Shown: in pieces, positions 8,309 to 16,503 of the stretch
Numbering within the stretch: position 1 is the stretch's first letter
How the letters are laid out: the number at the start of each line of letters is the position of its first letter
Source of the DNA: Deltaproteobacteria bacterium
GTDB taxonomy: Bacteria > Desulfobacterota > DSM-4660 > Desulfatiglandales > HGW-15
DNA length: 41,485 bases
Reading direction: 5' to 3'
NCBI GenBank assembly: GCA_019308985.1
Contig: JAFDHB010000010.1
Span: 1 to 41,485 of the forward strand
Program-made: the position numbers and the translations under genes
The notes under the pieces: model-generated
Told to the model about the DNA's origin: nothing
The model's input: the letters and a program-made list of their open reading frames with translations, nothing else
The model's database searches: none

Positions 8309-10030
8309 ATGAATACGAAGGATTCCCCCACAGAAGTCATGGATACCGATGTGCTGGTCATAGGCGGAGGATTGGCGGGATGCCTTGCAGCAATAAAGGC
8401 AAGGGATCAGGGCGTCAGCTGTATTGTGGTAGAAAAGGCGAATATTGCGAGAAGCGGAAGTGGGGGGCCTGGCTTGGATCATTTGCCTTCAGTCGCGGAT
8501 GTAAGACTAAATGGAATTACCCCCGAAGAACTTGTGGAGGCCCGGGAAACAGGGGGATGGGGAAGTATTACGAATCATCGGTTAAACCTCATCCCGTCCA
8601 AGCACTCTGTTCAGGTGATCAAGGAACTGGAAAGGGCAGGGGTCCAAGTGGCGGAAGAGGATGGAACCTATAAATTTGCACCAGGCAGGATCCGAGCGGG
8701 GACGGATGGCGCTGCTGGAAGGGCAAAGCTCGGGGACTTTATCCTTTACAGGGGCGCTGACCTGAAATTAAAGCTGGCAGAGGCCGTAAGGAAAAGCGGG
8801 GCAAAGGTTATCAACAGAAGCATGCTGGTCGACCTGCTTACGAATGAGGGTCGGGTAGTAGGTGCCACGGCTTTCAATATACGTGACGGCAAATATATGG
8901 TGATCAAGGCAAAGGCGACAATTATCAGTACAGGAGGTGCCCACCGCCTGTATCAACAACCATATGGGACGTACCCCAATAGGCTCTTTCTTAATCATTA
9001 TTCACCGCTCGTTACGGGCGATGGGGCTGCCGCAGCTTATCGAGCTGGAGCGAAGTTAGTGAATATGGAATTTCTGATGATCCAACAGATGGATGCGGGG
9101 CTACCTCCTGGTCCTCGGCCAGTGCTTTTTGGTGGTTTGAAGAACTCGAAGGGCGAAGAGATCTTGAAGAAGCATAAAGATCTTCTCGAGAAATTGAAAG
9201 GCGAGTCTGCCTATCGATTTATGATGGCCGCAGCAAGGGAGAAGGGGGAGGTATTGGTCTGGGACACCACATCTCTGCCTGAAGAGGTGGAGCGCTACTG
9301 GGAATTCATGATGTCCAATGAAGACCCTCGCTCCCTCAAGTTCATGAAAGCCAGGGGGGGGCTGAGAAAGGCGCCCATACAATCCCGGACCCACATATGG
9401 GGACTTCGAAGGAGTGTTGCGGGTGTGATCATAGACGAAGAAGGCAAGGCCTCCTTACCAGGGCTGTTCGTGGCAGGCGACACCCAGGGAGGAGCCATTT
9501 CCACAGGTTCCATGGGGGCATTCGCGTGGGGTTATCTCTGTGGGCTCAAAGCGGGTGAATTCGCCAGGAATGCTGGAGCTCTCAACCCGATCGGCGCTCA
9601 AATAGAACGGATTAGACAAGATCTCTATGCCCCCCTGGCAAGAAAAGAAGGCGTCGATCCGCTGGAACTTGAGGACACTGTCCGAACTATGTTGACCGAT
9701 TACGCAGGCATGGAAAAACACGGTGCCAGGATGACCCGTTTTCTCGAGTTCTTGAAGCTGATCAGAGAAAGCTATAAACCAAACCTAAAGGCCAAGGATC
9801 CTCATGAACTGATGCATGTTCAAACCGTCAAGAATATGATGGAGGTGGCTGAACTGCATGTAAACTCATCGTTGATACGCACGGAAAGCCGTCTTATTCC
9901 TGCACACCATCGTGTCGACTATCCCGAGCAGGATGACGAAAAATGGGAGAATAGGACCGTTGTTGTCTGGCGGGAAGACGGAACCATGAGATTCAGCATT
10001 GAATCTCCCGAATGGGTACATGAATGGTAG
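8309..10030 (+). CDS. AprA/FrdA-like FAD-dependent oxidoreductase, flavoprotein subunit
   Basis: A 573-residue flavoprotein of the fumarate reductase/succinate dehydrogenase superfamily. VLVIGGGLAGCLAAIKA (residues 15-31) is the FAD-binding loop. EKANIARSGSGGPG follows, closely like the APS reductase alpha subunit. ATIISTGGAHRLY is the second dinucleotide contact, and LPGLFVAGDTQGGAISTGSM is the C-terminal FAD signature. The ATG at 8309 has GAGGAGG eight bases upstream; the longer frame from TTG 8288 does not. There is no Tat signal or membrane segment, so it is cytoplasmic. The gene for a 2x[4Fe-4S] protein follows 19 bp later, so the two probably form an AprAB-like electron-transfer pair. 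In the cassette it would oxidise or reduce an organic acid. Sulfate activation genes are absent, so APS reduction is unlikely. Confidence 0.88.
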   Translation: MNTKDSPTEVMDTDVLVIGGGLAGCLAAIKARDQGVSCIVVEKANIARSGSGGPGLDHLPSVADVRLNGITPEELVEARETGGWGSITNHRLNLIPSKHSVQVIKELERAGVQVAEEDGTYKFAPGRIRAGTDGAAGRAKLGDFILYRGADLKLKLAEAVRKSGAKVINRSMLVDLLTNEGRVVGATAFNIRDGKYMVIKAKATIISTGGAHRLYQQPYGTYPNRLFLNHYSPLVTGDGAAAAYRAGAKLVNMEFLMIQQMDAGLPPGPRPVLFGGLKNSKGEEILKKHKDLLEKLKGESAYRFMMAAAREKGEVLVWDTTSLPEEVERYWEFMMSNEDPRSLKFMKARGGLRKAPIQSRTHIWGLRRSVAGVIIDEEGKASLPGLFVAGDTQGGAISTGSMGAFAWGYLCGLKAGEFARNAGALNPIGAQIERIRQDLYAPLARKEGVDPLELEDTVRTMLTDYAGMEKHGARMTRFLEFLKLIRESYKPNLKAKDPHELMHVQTVKNMMEVAELHVNSSLIRTESRLIPAHHRVDYPEQDDEKWENRTVVVWREDGTMRFSIESPEWVHEW

Positions 10031-10049
10031 GAAGGAGGAGGTGACATCA

Positions 10050-10280
10050 ATGAGCCACGGGCCGAGAATAGACTACTCAAGTTGTAAGAGTTGTAAGACC
10101 TGCTACGACATTTGTCCCATGGATGTATTCGGGTGGGACACTGAAAAGAACCTTCCCTTTGTGCTCCGTCCCGACGAATGCTCCTATTGTGTCTTGTGCG
10201 AGCTGGATTGCGCTGAACTCGCCATTGATGTCGAGCCCCCTCTTTGGGTTCGCGTCGAGCATTTGGAGCGCCGTACTTAA
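10050..10280 (+). CDS. Small 2x[4Fe-4S] ferredoxin partner of the flavoprotein
   Basis: A 76-residue ferredoxin. Eight cysteines sit in two C-x2-C-x2-C-x3-C groups: C12, C15, C18, C22 (SCKSCKTCYDICP) and C44, C47, C50, C54 (CSYCVLCELDC). This is the pattern for two cubane clusters and resembles the iron-sulfur half of APS reductase without that protein's C-terminal tail. The ATG at 10050 has GGAGGAGG eight bases upstream; an in-frame ATG at 9999 would overlap the flavoprotein gene and lacks a site. It is almost certainly translated together with the flavoprotein and carries electrons between it and a soluble or membrane carrier. It lacks an NAD- or quinone-binding partner here, so the final electron carrier is unknown. 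Confidence 0.92.
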   Translation: MSHGPRIDYSSCKSCKTCYDICPMDVFGWDTEKNLPFVLRPDECSYCVLCELDCAELAIDVEPPLWVRVEHLERRT

Positions 10281-10336
10281 GTCAAAGCCTTAAATAAGGA
10301 GCCAGTAGTACGCGCAGAAAGAAAGGAGCTTCGAAG

Positions 10337-11137
10337 ATGCCGGCAATTGTTGACTTGTCACATGAAATCTTTGAAGACATGCCCTCGCTTATCAAAGGGG
10401 CCCCTGTGAAGACTTGGATGTTGCATACCCATGACAAACCTCAGATATGGGACAAGGGCTTACCACCAACCGAATGGCATCAACTGCAAAAGGACGGTAA
10501 GGAGCCCTTTATGAGCCACGACACGATGATGTTGCTGCTTTCTGATCACGTAGGGACCCACGTGGATGCTCCGAGTCATACTTGCCCCAGGACGAAACCC
10601 CACGGGGAGACTATTGATGAGATTCCCTTAGAAAGACTGTGGATGCTGGATGCTGTCCTCTTGGACATGAAATACAAAAAGAAACATGACCCAATCCTGG
10701 TCACTGATTTCGAGAAGGCGGAAGAAGAAGCTGGGGTGGAAGTAAAGCCGGGAACAATGGTCATTGTGAATACAGGGAACTATGTCAATTTCGACAAGAA
10801 TCCCGTTGAGTATATTCAAATGCGAATTCATTTGACCCAGGAGTCGGCTGATTGGCTGGTATCAAAAAAGATCACGGCATTTGGCATGGATTCGGTGAAC
10901 TTTGACACTCACGGTCTTCCCGATGTGTCGGAACAGAGGCGAATGCATAGCCTTACCGTTGTCGGGCATCCGGTACATGAGACCTTGCTCTGTCAGAATG
11001 GAATCCTGCACGTGGAAGGACTTAACCTTAGGGATCTTGAGGAAACGGGCAAGACCAGATTCAAGTTCTGTGCTCTTCCGTTGAAGATACGCGGAGGGAG
11101 CGGCTCTCCAGTGAGGGCCATTGCCATAGTGGATTGA
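10337..11137 (+). CDS. Cyclase family protein (metal-dependent amidohydrolase/kynurenine formamidase-like)
   Basis: A 266-residue member of the 'cyclase' family (Pfam PF04199), which includes bacterial kynurenine formamidase and isatin hydrolase. The metal-binding motif HxGTHxDxPxH is complete at residues 71-81 (H71, H75, D77, H81). GMDSVNFDT near residue 175 and PVHETLLCQNGILHVEGL near residue 215 form the rest of the active site. These enzymes hydrolyse amide, lactam or lactone bonds using Mn or Zn. The ATG at 10337 has AAAGGAG eight bases upstream. The N-terminal half has an insertion-rich stretch (KTWMLHTHDKPQIWDKG) longer than in formamidase. It lies 56 bp after the ferredoxin and before the importer, so it probably acts on the imported compound or a product of it. 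Confidence 0.87.
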   Translation: MPAIVDLSHEIFEDMPSLIKGAPVKTWMLHTHDKPQIWDKGLPPTEWHQLQKDGKEPFMSHDTMMLLLSDHVGTHVDAPSHTCPRTKPHGETIDEIPLERLWMLDAVLLDMKYKKKHDPILVTDFEKAEEEAGVEVKPGTMVIVNTGNYVNFDKNPVEYIQMRIHLTQESADWLVSKKITAFGMDSVNFDTHGLPDVSEQRRMHSLTVVGHPVHETLLCQNGILHVEGLNLRDLEETGKTRFKFCALPLKIRGGSGSPVRAIAIVD

Positions 11138-11198
11138 ATACTTGTTGGACATGATTCAATCTTGCGGTGTCAACATCAAGGGAAAGGAGGTTTTATTT

Positions 11199-12290
11199 AT
11201 GGAACGCAAGGATACCATTAAACGATATAGCCTGATGGTAATGATGCTCGCTTTGATGTTTTTCTTTGTCAATACCGAAATCAGCCAGGGTGCGGATCCC
11301 TACGCGGAGGCCTTGGAAGATTGGCCGGCCATAGAGGCGGCAGCGAAAAAGGAGGGGAAGTTGGTCATCTATGGTTTTGCACAGCCTGATTGGGACAAAA
11401 GGAGGGTCAAGTTGTTCAATAAGCTCTACCCGGAGATCAAGGTCAAGAAACTGGCCATGAGAGGCTCGGAGGCCCGAAATCGTTTTGACGCGGAAATCGG
11501 GGCCAATAAGGGTTTGGGTGACGTCTCCTACCAAGGGGTAGATGCGGCATTTTCAATGAGTGAAAATGGGATGCTCCTCTCTTTCACGCCACCGAATGCC
11601 TTGGAACCGGACGTGCCCTGGACGACCCACCCCTTGGCGTACGCAAAGAACGCTTTTGTGTTCTACGGTACATACTACGGCATAGGGGTAAACAGAAAAC
11701 TGCTGGCCAAGAATGAGTATCCCAGAAACTACAGGGACCTGCTGAAGCCCAGGTGGAGGGGGAAATTCTCCCTGAAGGAACCTCGTATCCCGGGGTCCGG
11801 CAACTATTTCTGGTATACCCTCGAAAAGCTATACGGAAAGGGATTTCTCAGGCAACTCATGGATAACAAGCCCAAAGTAAAGAGGAGCTATTGGGACCAG
11901 GTGAAAGGCCTTGCAAGCGGCCAGGAAGAGCTGATGCTCATCATCAGCAAAAGCGAGACCATGAAACAACAGGCTAAGGGTGCGCCTATCGACTGGATCG
12001 CTCCCGAAGAGGGCATCATGCCAATAGTCATTTTGGCAGTTGTGTCAAAAGTGGCTCCACACCCCAACGCTGCCAAAGTGTGGATTAATTTCCTGCTCAG
12101 TAAGGAAAGACATCAGATGAGGGCAGCCAACAAGGGGGCACCATGGCGTTCGGACGTTGCCGCAGGATCAGCATACGAGGATATAGCAAAGTTGAAACCG
12201 ATCACTGTATTCTCAACCGAGGAGTGGAGAGAGGTTCTGCCCAAAAAAAGAAAAGAAGCAGAAGCACTATTGAAGGAATATGGCCTTTAG
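11199..12290 (+). CDS. ABC transporter substrate-binding protein (Fe3+/organic-acid type, copy 1)
   Basis: A 363-residue periplasmic binding protein. Residues 1-31 are a signal peptide (basic MERKDTIKRY, hydrophobic LMVMMLALMFFFV, probable cleavage after SQGA). The mature part starts with WPAIEAAAKKEGKLVIYG and later has PHPNAAKVWINFLLSK, the hallmarks of the family-1 extracellular binding proteins related to FbpA, PhnS and AfuA. That family binds ferric iron, but many members bind phosphonates or organic anions, and the catabolic neighbours favour an organic substrate. The ATG at 11199 has AAGGAGG eight bases upstream; the earlier ATGs at 11142 and 11151 are not supported. It is followed by its permease and ATPase. 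The second binding protein at 18920 is a distant relative. Confidence 0.9.
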   Translation: MERKDTIKRYSLMVMMLALMFFFVNTEISQGADPYAEALEDWPAIEAAAKKEGKLVIYGFAQPDWDKRRVKLFNKLYPEIKVKKLAMRGSEARNRFDAEIGANKGLGDVSYQGVDAAFSMSENGMLLSFTPPNALEPDVPWTTHPLAYAKNAFVFYGTYYGIGVNRKLLAKNEYPRNYRDLLKPRWRGKFSLKEPRIPGSGNYFWYTLEKLYGKGFLRQLMDNKPKVKRSYWDQVKGLASGQEELMLIISKSETMKQQAKGAPIDWIAPEEGIMPIVILAVVSKVAPHPNAAKVWINFLLSKERHQMRAANKGAPWRSDVAAGSAYEDIAKLKPITVFSTEEWREVLPKKRKEAEALLKEYGL

Positions 12291-12403
12291 CAGCCCTTGA
12301 AGATGATGGCAGAGGCCGGTGGCACGGATCGACGTAATAGCAAAAGAGGCCAGACCCGATAGAACCCCAGCACGGTATCTATGAGAAGGGGGGATCAAGG
12401 CTA

Positions 12404-14101
12404 GTGGGAAGAGTCAATGCTGTAATCCTTTTTCGGGGACTGATTACGGCGCTTATGATTTTCTTTATCCTTTACCCATTGGGTATGATCTTCTACGCCG
12501 GATTCTTGAAAGGGAGCCCTGCAAATCCAGGAGGATATGATTTGGAGGGCTTCCGCCGAGCATATTCCAACCCGGCTCTGCCGCGGCTTATTTGGACAAC
12601 CCTGTGGCTCGCCCTCTGCCGATCCTGCATCAGCACTACTCTTGCCATCGCGGTAACCTGGATCATTACGCGTACCAATACCCCATTGAGACATTTTTTC
12701 GAAAGGATATTCGTCTTCAAATTCTTTCTCCCCTATCTTCCAATTATTTTGGCATGGGTGTTGCTTTTCCAAAGAGATGTAGGGATGTTCAATATGTTCC
12801 TGGAAAGAGTTATCGGACTTCCCAGATCTCCGATAGATATCAATTCCTATGGTGGGATTATCTTCGCGAGTGTTATGGGAATGTTCCCTTTCTTGATTAT
12901 TTTTCTCATTCCCGCATTCAGAAATGTCGATAGTAGCCTGGAGGAGGCCTCTAGGATGTCAGGGGCCTCCTGGTTTACGACGATATGGAAGATATACTTA
13001 CCCTTGTTAAGGCCAGCCATCTTCGCAGCCTTTATTATCAGCTTTGTCTTGGCCATAGAGTCATTTGAGACGGAGCTGTTTCTAGGATTCGATAAAGGTA
13101 TCAGGGTGTTCACGACCGCCATCTTCGAAAACATCTTTTTTCGGAATCCCCCGCGATTTCAGGATGCAATGGCCTTGTCTTCTGCCTTATTCCTCACGAC
13201 CATTACCCTCATAGTTATCCAGTGGAAGCTCCTGGGGACGAAGGAGTACACCACTATTTCGGGAAAGCAATACGCGGTGAGGCCTATTGATCTGGGTGCC
13301 TGGAGGTACGTGACCTGTGGAATTGTTGTCGCTTTTCTCTTCCTGGTCCTGTTGCTTCCTTTAGCGGTCCTGGTCCAGGGATCATTCATGAAGATCATCG
13401 GGTACTTCCAGCATGATATGTATACCTTGGAATATTGGAAAGAGGCGCTGGCAAGTGAGGGTCTGATGGAGGCCTTGAAGAATACAATTATCGTTGCAGT
13501 CGTGTGCGCCACGGTCGGGATGGGCTTTTGCTCGGTAATAGCCTATTTGGTCGTGAGGACCAAATTCAAGGAACGAAAACTACTCGACATTATGGCCTGG
13601 TTACCATGGGCAGTACCGAGGCTGGTTCTTTCTTTGGGCTTTCTGTGGGCCTTCCTCTTGTTCCCTCCTACTTCCTTCCTCTACGGCACCATGGGAATCC
13701 TCATAATTGCCTTGATGATCAAAAGCCTGCCCCTGGGGACAAGGCTAATGAGCACAACCATGATCCAAATACACAAGGAACTGGAAGAATCTTCGTGGGT
13801 GCACGGAGCTTCAACCGCACAGACTTTCTGGCGCATTCTAGTGCCGCTGCTTTTGGGGGCGTTTCTATCTGGATGGATATTACTTTTTACTTTGGCAGCC
13901 AAAGACTTGAGTACTGTGATTCTCCTCTATGGTCCCAACTCAAGCGTGCTTTCGACCGTAGTATTCGAACACTGGGATGGGGGATGGATGCAATCGGCTG
14001 TCGTGGTAGGTTTAATCCAAACGTTGGTTCTACTGGTCGCATATATTGTATCGCAGAGATTCCTTTCCAGGCTGTCAAGGACGGTTTCCTATGCAGGCTA
14101 A
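12404..14101 (+). CDS. ABC transporter permease, fused double domain (copy 1)
   Basis: A 565-residue inner-membrane permease made of two fused halves, each with about six membrane helices, as in FbpB/ThiP-type importers. Each half has an EAA loop, which couples to the ATPase: EEASRMSGASWFTTIWKIYL at residues 180-199 and EESSWVHGASTAQTFWRIL in the second half. The start is a GTG at 12404; a run of six G lies about ten bases before it, so initiation is plausible but not proven. It lies between its binding protein (113 bp upstream) and the ATPase (177 bp downstream). It carries the substrate from the binding protein into the cytoplasm. It shares order, size and EAA motifs with the permease at 20312-22066. 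Confidence 0.93.
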   Translation: MGRVNAVILFRGLITALMIFFILYPLGMIFYAGFLKGSPANPGGYDLEGFRRAYSNPALPRLIWTTLWLALCRSCISTTLAIAVTWIITRTNTPLRHFFERIFVFKFFLPYLPIILAWVLLFQRDVGMFNMFLERVIGLPRSPIDINSYGGIIFASVMGMFPFLIIFLIPAFRNVDSSLEEASRMSGASWFTTIWKIYLPLLRPAIFAAFIISFVLAIESFETELFLGFDKGIRVFTTAIFENIFFRNPPRFQDAMALSSALFLTTITLIVIQWKLLGTKEYTTISGKQYAVRPIDLGAWRYVTCGIVVAFLFLVLLLPLAVLVQGSFMKIIGYFQHDMYTLEYWKEALASEGLMEALKNTIIVAVVCATVGMGFCSVIAYLVVRTKFKERKLLDIMAWLPWAVPRLVLSLGFLWAFLLFPPTSFLYGTMGILIIALMIKSLPLGTRLMSTTMIQIHKELEESSWVHGASTAQTFWRILVPLLLGAFLSGWILLFTLAAKDLSTVILLYGPNSSVLSTVVFEHWDGGWMQSAVVVGLIQTLVLLVAYIVSQRFLSRLSRTVSYAG

Positions 14102-14278
14102 CTCCATTATTTTAGGCAGAGAACAGGGGCGACAGAAAAAGAGGGGCAAGATATGAGGATCGGAACTCAAGGTCCTCCAAGGGTTGAGTTATGAAAAATT
14201 GCATTTGAATGGGTATCGTGAAGCGGAAGGAACCGCCCCATATCCAATCATTGATGATTTGACAGGAGACGGCAAACG

Positions 14279-15379
14279 ATGATCAGAGTCGAGTCTTTGT
14301 CCAAGTGTTATGATACAGGTCGCGGTAAGGTCAGAGCCGTAAGAGACATGGACTTTGAAGTCGAAAGAGGGGAATTCTTCACTTTGCTTGGCCCCAGCGG
14401 ATGCGGCAAGAGCACTACCTTGCGGTGTGTGGCGGGACTCGAAAGGCCCGAAAGCGGTAGAATCTATATCGGAGATGACCTTGTGTTTTGTGGTGAAACA
14501 CGGCTTTTTGTTCCCCCCAACAAAAGAAATATCGGAATGGTGTTTCAATCATACGCCATTTGGCCGCATATGACTGTCTTTGACAATGTGGCCTATCCAT
14601 TGAGGGTGAGTAAGAAAAGGTTCTCAAGAAAAGAGATAAGGGATAAGGTCGAAGAAGCATTGCTTATGGTAAGGCTCGGTGGCTTGTTCGAACGGCCCGC
14701 CACACAGCTGAGCGGGGGACAGCAACAGAGACTGGCCTTGGCGCGGGCAATTACTCGAGAACCTAACATCCTCCTGCTGGATGAGCCTTTGAGCAATCTT
14801 GATGCCAAACTCAGGGAGGAGATGAGGATCGAGCTGAGAGATCTTGTTCGCAGACTGGGAATAACAACCCTGTACGTGACCCACGACCAGATAGAGGCCT
14901 TAGCCATGTCGGACAGAATCGCAGTGATGTCCGAGGGTGTCCTACAACAACTGGACAGGCCTGCACAATTATACAATAGCCCCAAAAACAAATTCGTGGC
15001 CAGCTTTTTGGGTGCCGCGAATCTTTTTTCAGGAGAGGTTGAATTGGACTCGGCAGGAGGTGCGCGAGGGACAGTGAATACGGAACTAGGCCATCTGATA
15101 TGCCATCTTCCTGAAGGGATGAAAAACAAGGACCGTGTAATTGTTTCAGCCAGGCCTGAGAAGATAGGGATTTTCCAGGAAAAGCCCCCCGAGGGAGAGA
15201 ACTTGATAAGGGGAAATCTCCAAAGCATCGTCTTCCTTGGCGACAGCACGGATTGCCGGGTCGGGGTAAAGGACTTGTCTGTACGGGTCAAAACGGTTTC
15301 CACGGGATCGCTTAAGGAAGGAGACAGCATTTACATCCAGTTGGATCCACGGATCTGTACGATAATACCAATTGATTGA
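14279..15379 (+). CDS. ABC transporter ATP-binding protein
   Basis: A 366-residue importer ATPase of the FbpC/PotA type. Walker A is GPSGCGKST (residues 38-46), the Q-loop is VFQSYAIWPHMTVFDNV, the signature is LSGGQQQR (144-151), Walker B is ILLLDEP (164-170), and the switch His is H202 in VTHDQIEALAMSDRI. Residues from about 240 form the TOBE-type regulatory domain, with VIVSARPEKIGI. The start is the ATG at 14279 with AGGAG ten bases upstream. It is the only ATPase in a cassette with two binding-protein/permease pairs, so it may serve both. The ferric-iron reading of the family is possible but not required by the sequence. Confidence 0.95.
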   Translation: MIRVESLSKCYDTGRGKVRAVRDMDFEVERGEFFTLLGPSGCGKSTTLRCVAGLERPESGRIYIGDDLVFCGETRLFVPPNKRNIGMVFQSYAIWPHMTVFDNVAYPLRVSKKRFSRKEIRDKVEEALLMVRLGGLFERPATQLSGGQQQRLALARAITREPNILLLDEPLSNLDAKLREEMRIELRDLVRRLGITTLYVTHDQIEALAMSDRIAVMSEGVLQQLDRPAQLYNSPKNKFVASFLGAANLFSGEVELDSAGGARGTVNTELGHLICHLPEGMKNKDRVIVSARPEKIGIFQEKPPEGENLIRGNLQSIVFLGDSTDCRVGVKDLSVRVKTVSTGSLKEGDSIYIQLDPRICTIIPID

Positions 15380-15397
15380 AAGGGGGACTATTTCACG

Positions 15398-15742
15398 GTG
15401 AACAAGGATACTGTGATTAATATCTCGGCCTTCGATATTGAACCAGGGTCGGAGGGGGATTTCTTTTCCTGGTACGACGAAATCCATATCCCTATGCTTC
15501 TCAAATTCCCCGGCCTTAGAAGGGCATCGAGAGCTGAAAAAAGAGAAGAAAATGACCAATATCCAAGATTCCTTACCATCTTTGAATTCGAAGATGAAGA
15601 GGCGTTTGCAGCATATTTGACAAGTCCGGAGCTTAGGGGGGCCCACAGGGATGCAACCGTTAGAAGCTCTGAAAAGAGAGACAGGGTGGGAAGATGGCGG
15701 GTTCAGTACAGAGTAAAGAAGACTTGGACTAAAGAGCCATAA
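15398..15742 (+). CDS. Small protein of probable ferredoxin-like (EthD/Dabb-type) fold
   Basis: A 114-residue cytoplasmic protein. The pattern is strand-helix-strand-strand-helix: INISAFDIEPGSEGDFFSWY, then DEIHIPMLLKFPGLRRASRA, then RFLTIFEFEDEEAFAAYLTS. This resembles small alpha+beta-barrel proteins such as EthD, Dabb and antibiotic-monooxygenase-like domains, which often act as dimers on small organic molecules. I do not recognise a specific family. The start is a GTG at 15398 with AGGGGG eleven bases upstream. It lies only 18 bp after the ATPase stop, so it is probably co-transcribed. The 150 bases after it contain a possible long-range stem (15821-15829 with 15860-15868). Confidence 0.7.
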   Translation: MNKDTVINISAFDIEPGSEGDFFSWYDEIHIPMLLKFPGLRRASRAEKREENDQYPRFLTIFEFEDEEAFAAYLTSPELRGAHRDATVRSSEKRDRVGRWRVQYRVKKTWTKEP

Positions 15743-15892
15743 GGCGTCAGAGGATTTAACGTTTATCCCTATTTGATATCCTTTTGTTTCTGTGTCCCGG
15801 GAAGGGCAAAGTCTGGTTTCCCTGGGGCCAAGTAGCGTCTCTAAAGAATCGAAGAGCCAGGCCCCGGGGGAAGGGAATATGGAGTTTGAGAA

Positions 15893-16459
15893 ATGATTGA
15901 AGGCAGGATCACTTATTTTGAGAGTTCAGGAGCAGAAAATACAGATGCAGTTCTTGAGATCGTTGGGAAGAGGGCAAAGGAATTGGATGTCAAGAAGATA
16001 GTCATAGCATCCAGGACAGGGGATACGGCTGTTAAGGCTGTCATGGCCCTCGAAGGCTTCAAGTTGGTTGTTGTCAGCCATTCAACAGGATTTGATAGTC
16101 CCGATGTCCAGAAGTTCTCGGTAGATAATAGGAAGATCGTAGAAAGTAAAGGCGGTGTCATTCTTACCATGACACATGTATTCGCAGGAATCCACCGGGC
16201 CATGAGAACAAAGTTCAATACCCACGTAACAGGTGATGTCATGTCAAACACTCTGCGTATATTCGGGCAAGGGATGAAGGTTGCCTGTGAAATAGCAATG
16301 ATGGCCGCAGATGGAGGTCTGGTTCGCACGGATGAGGATATTATATCAATCGGGGGGACTCGATATGGGGCGGATACAGCGATCTTGCTGAAGCCTCTCA
16401 ACAGCCATCAGTTCTTTGACCTCAGAATCCGGGAGATCCTCTGCAAGCCCCGGTTCTGA
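15893..16459 (+). CDS. Stand-alone pyruvate kinase C-terminal (alpha/beta) domain protein
   Basis: A 188-residue protein that matches the pyruvate kinase alpha/beta domain family (COG1751), found without the catalytic barrel. It has NTDAVLEIVGKRAKELDVKK, then IVIASRTGDTAVKAVMALEG, then VVVSHSTGFDSPDVQKFS and DIISIGGTRYGADTAILLKP. In pyruvate kinase this domain binds the allosteric effector; free-standing versions in archaea and anaerobes have no known function. The ATG at 15893 has GGAG eight bases upstream. It cannot have pyruvate kinase activity because the barrel is missing. It lies 44 bp before the selenoprotein gene, and the two are probably translated from one mRNA. A role in binding a phosphorylated or carboxylated metabolite of the pathway is speculative. 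Confidence 0.85.
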   Translation: MIEGRITYFESSGAENTDAVLEIVGKRAKELDVKKIVIASRTGDTAVKAVMALEGFKLVVVSHSTGFDSPDVQKFSVDNRKIVESKGGVILTMTHVFAGIHRAMRTKFNTHVTGDVMSNTLRIFGQGMKVACEIAMMAADGGLVRTDEDIISIGGTRYGADTAILLKPLNSHQFFDLRIREILCKPRF

Positions 16460-16503
16460 TATAGGTTTTCTTATGGCCCATGTTTACAAGGAAGGTTGCC
16501 TTT

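Noticed and set aside
8309..10280. Calling the flavoprotein and ferredoxin dissimilatory APS reductase (aprAB)
   Set aside because: The ferredoxin is about half the size of AprB and no sulfate-reduction gene is nearby. The resemblance is in the FAD-binding part.
11199..15379. Calling the importer a ferric-iron uptake system (fbpABC)
   Set aside because: Family membership alone suggests iron, but relatives carry phosphonates and organic anions, and the surrounding enzymes are catabolic. The ligand is left open.
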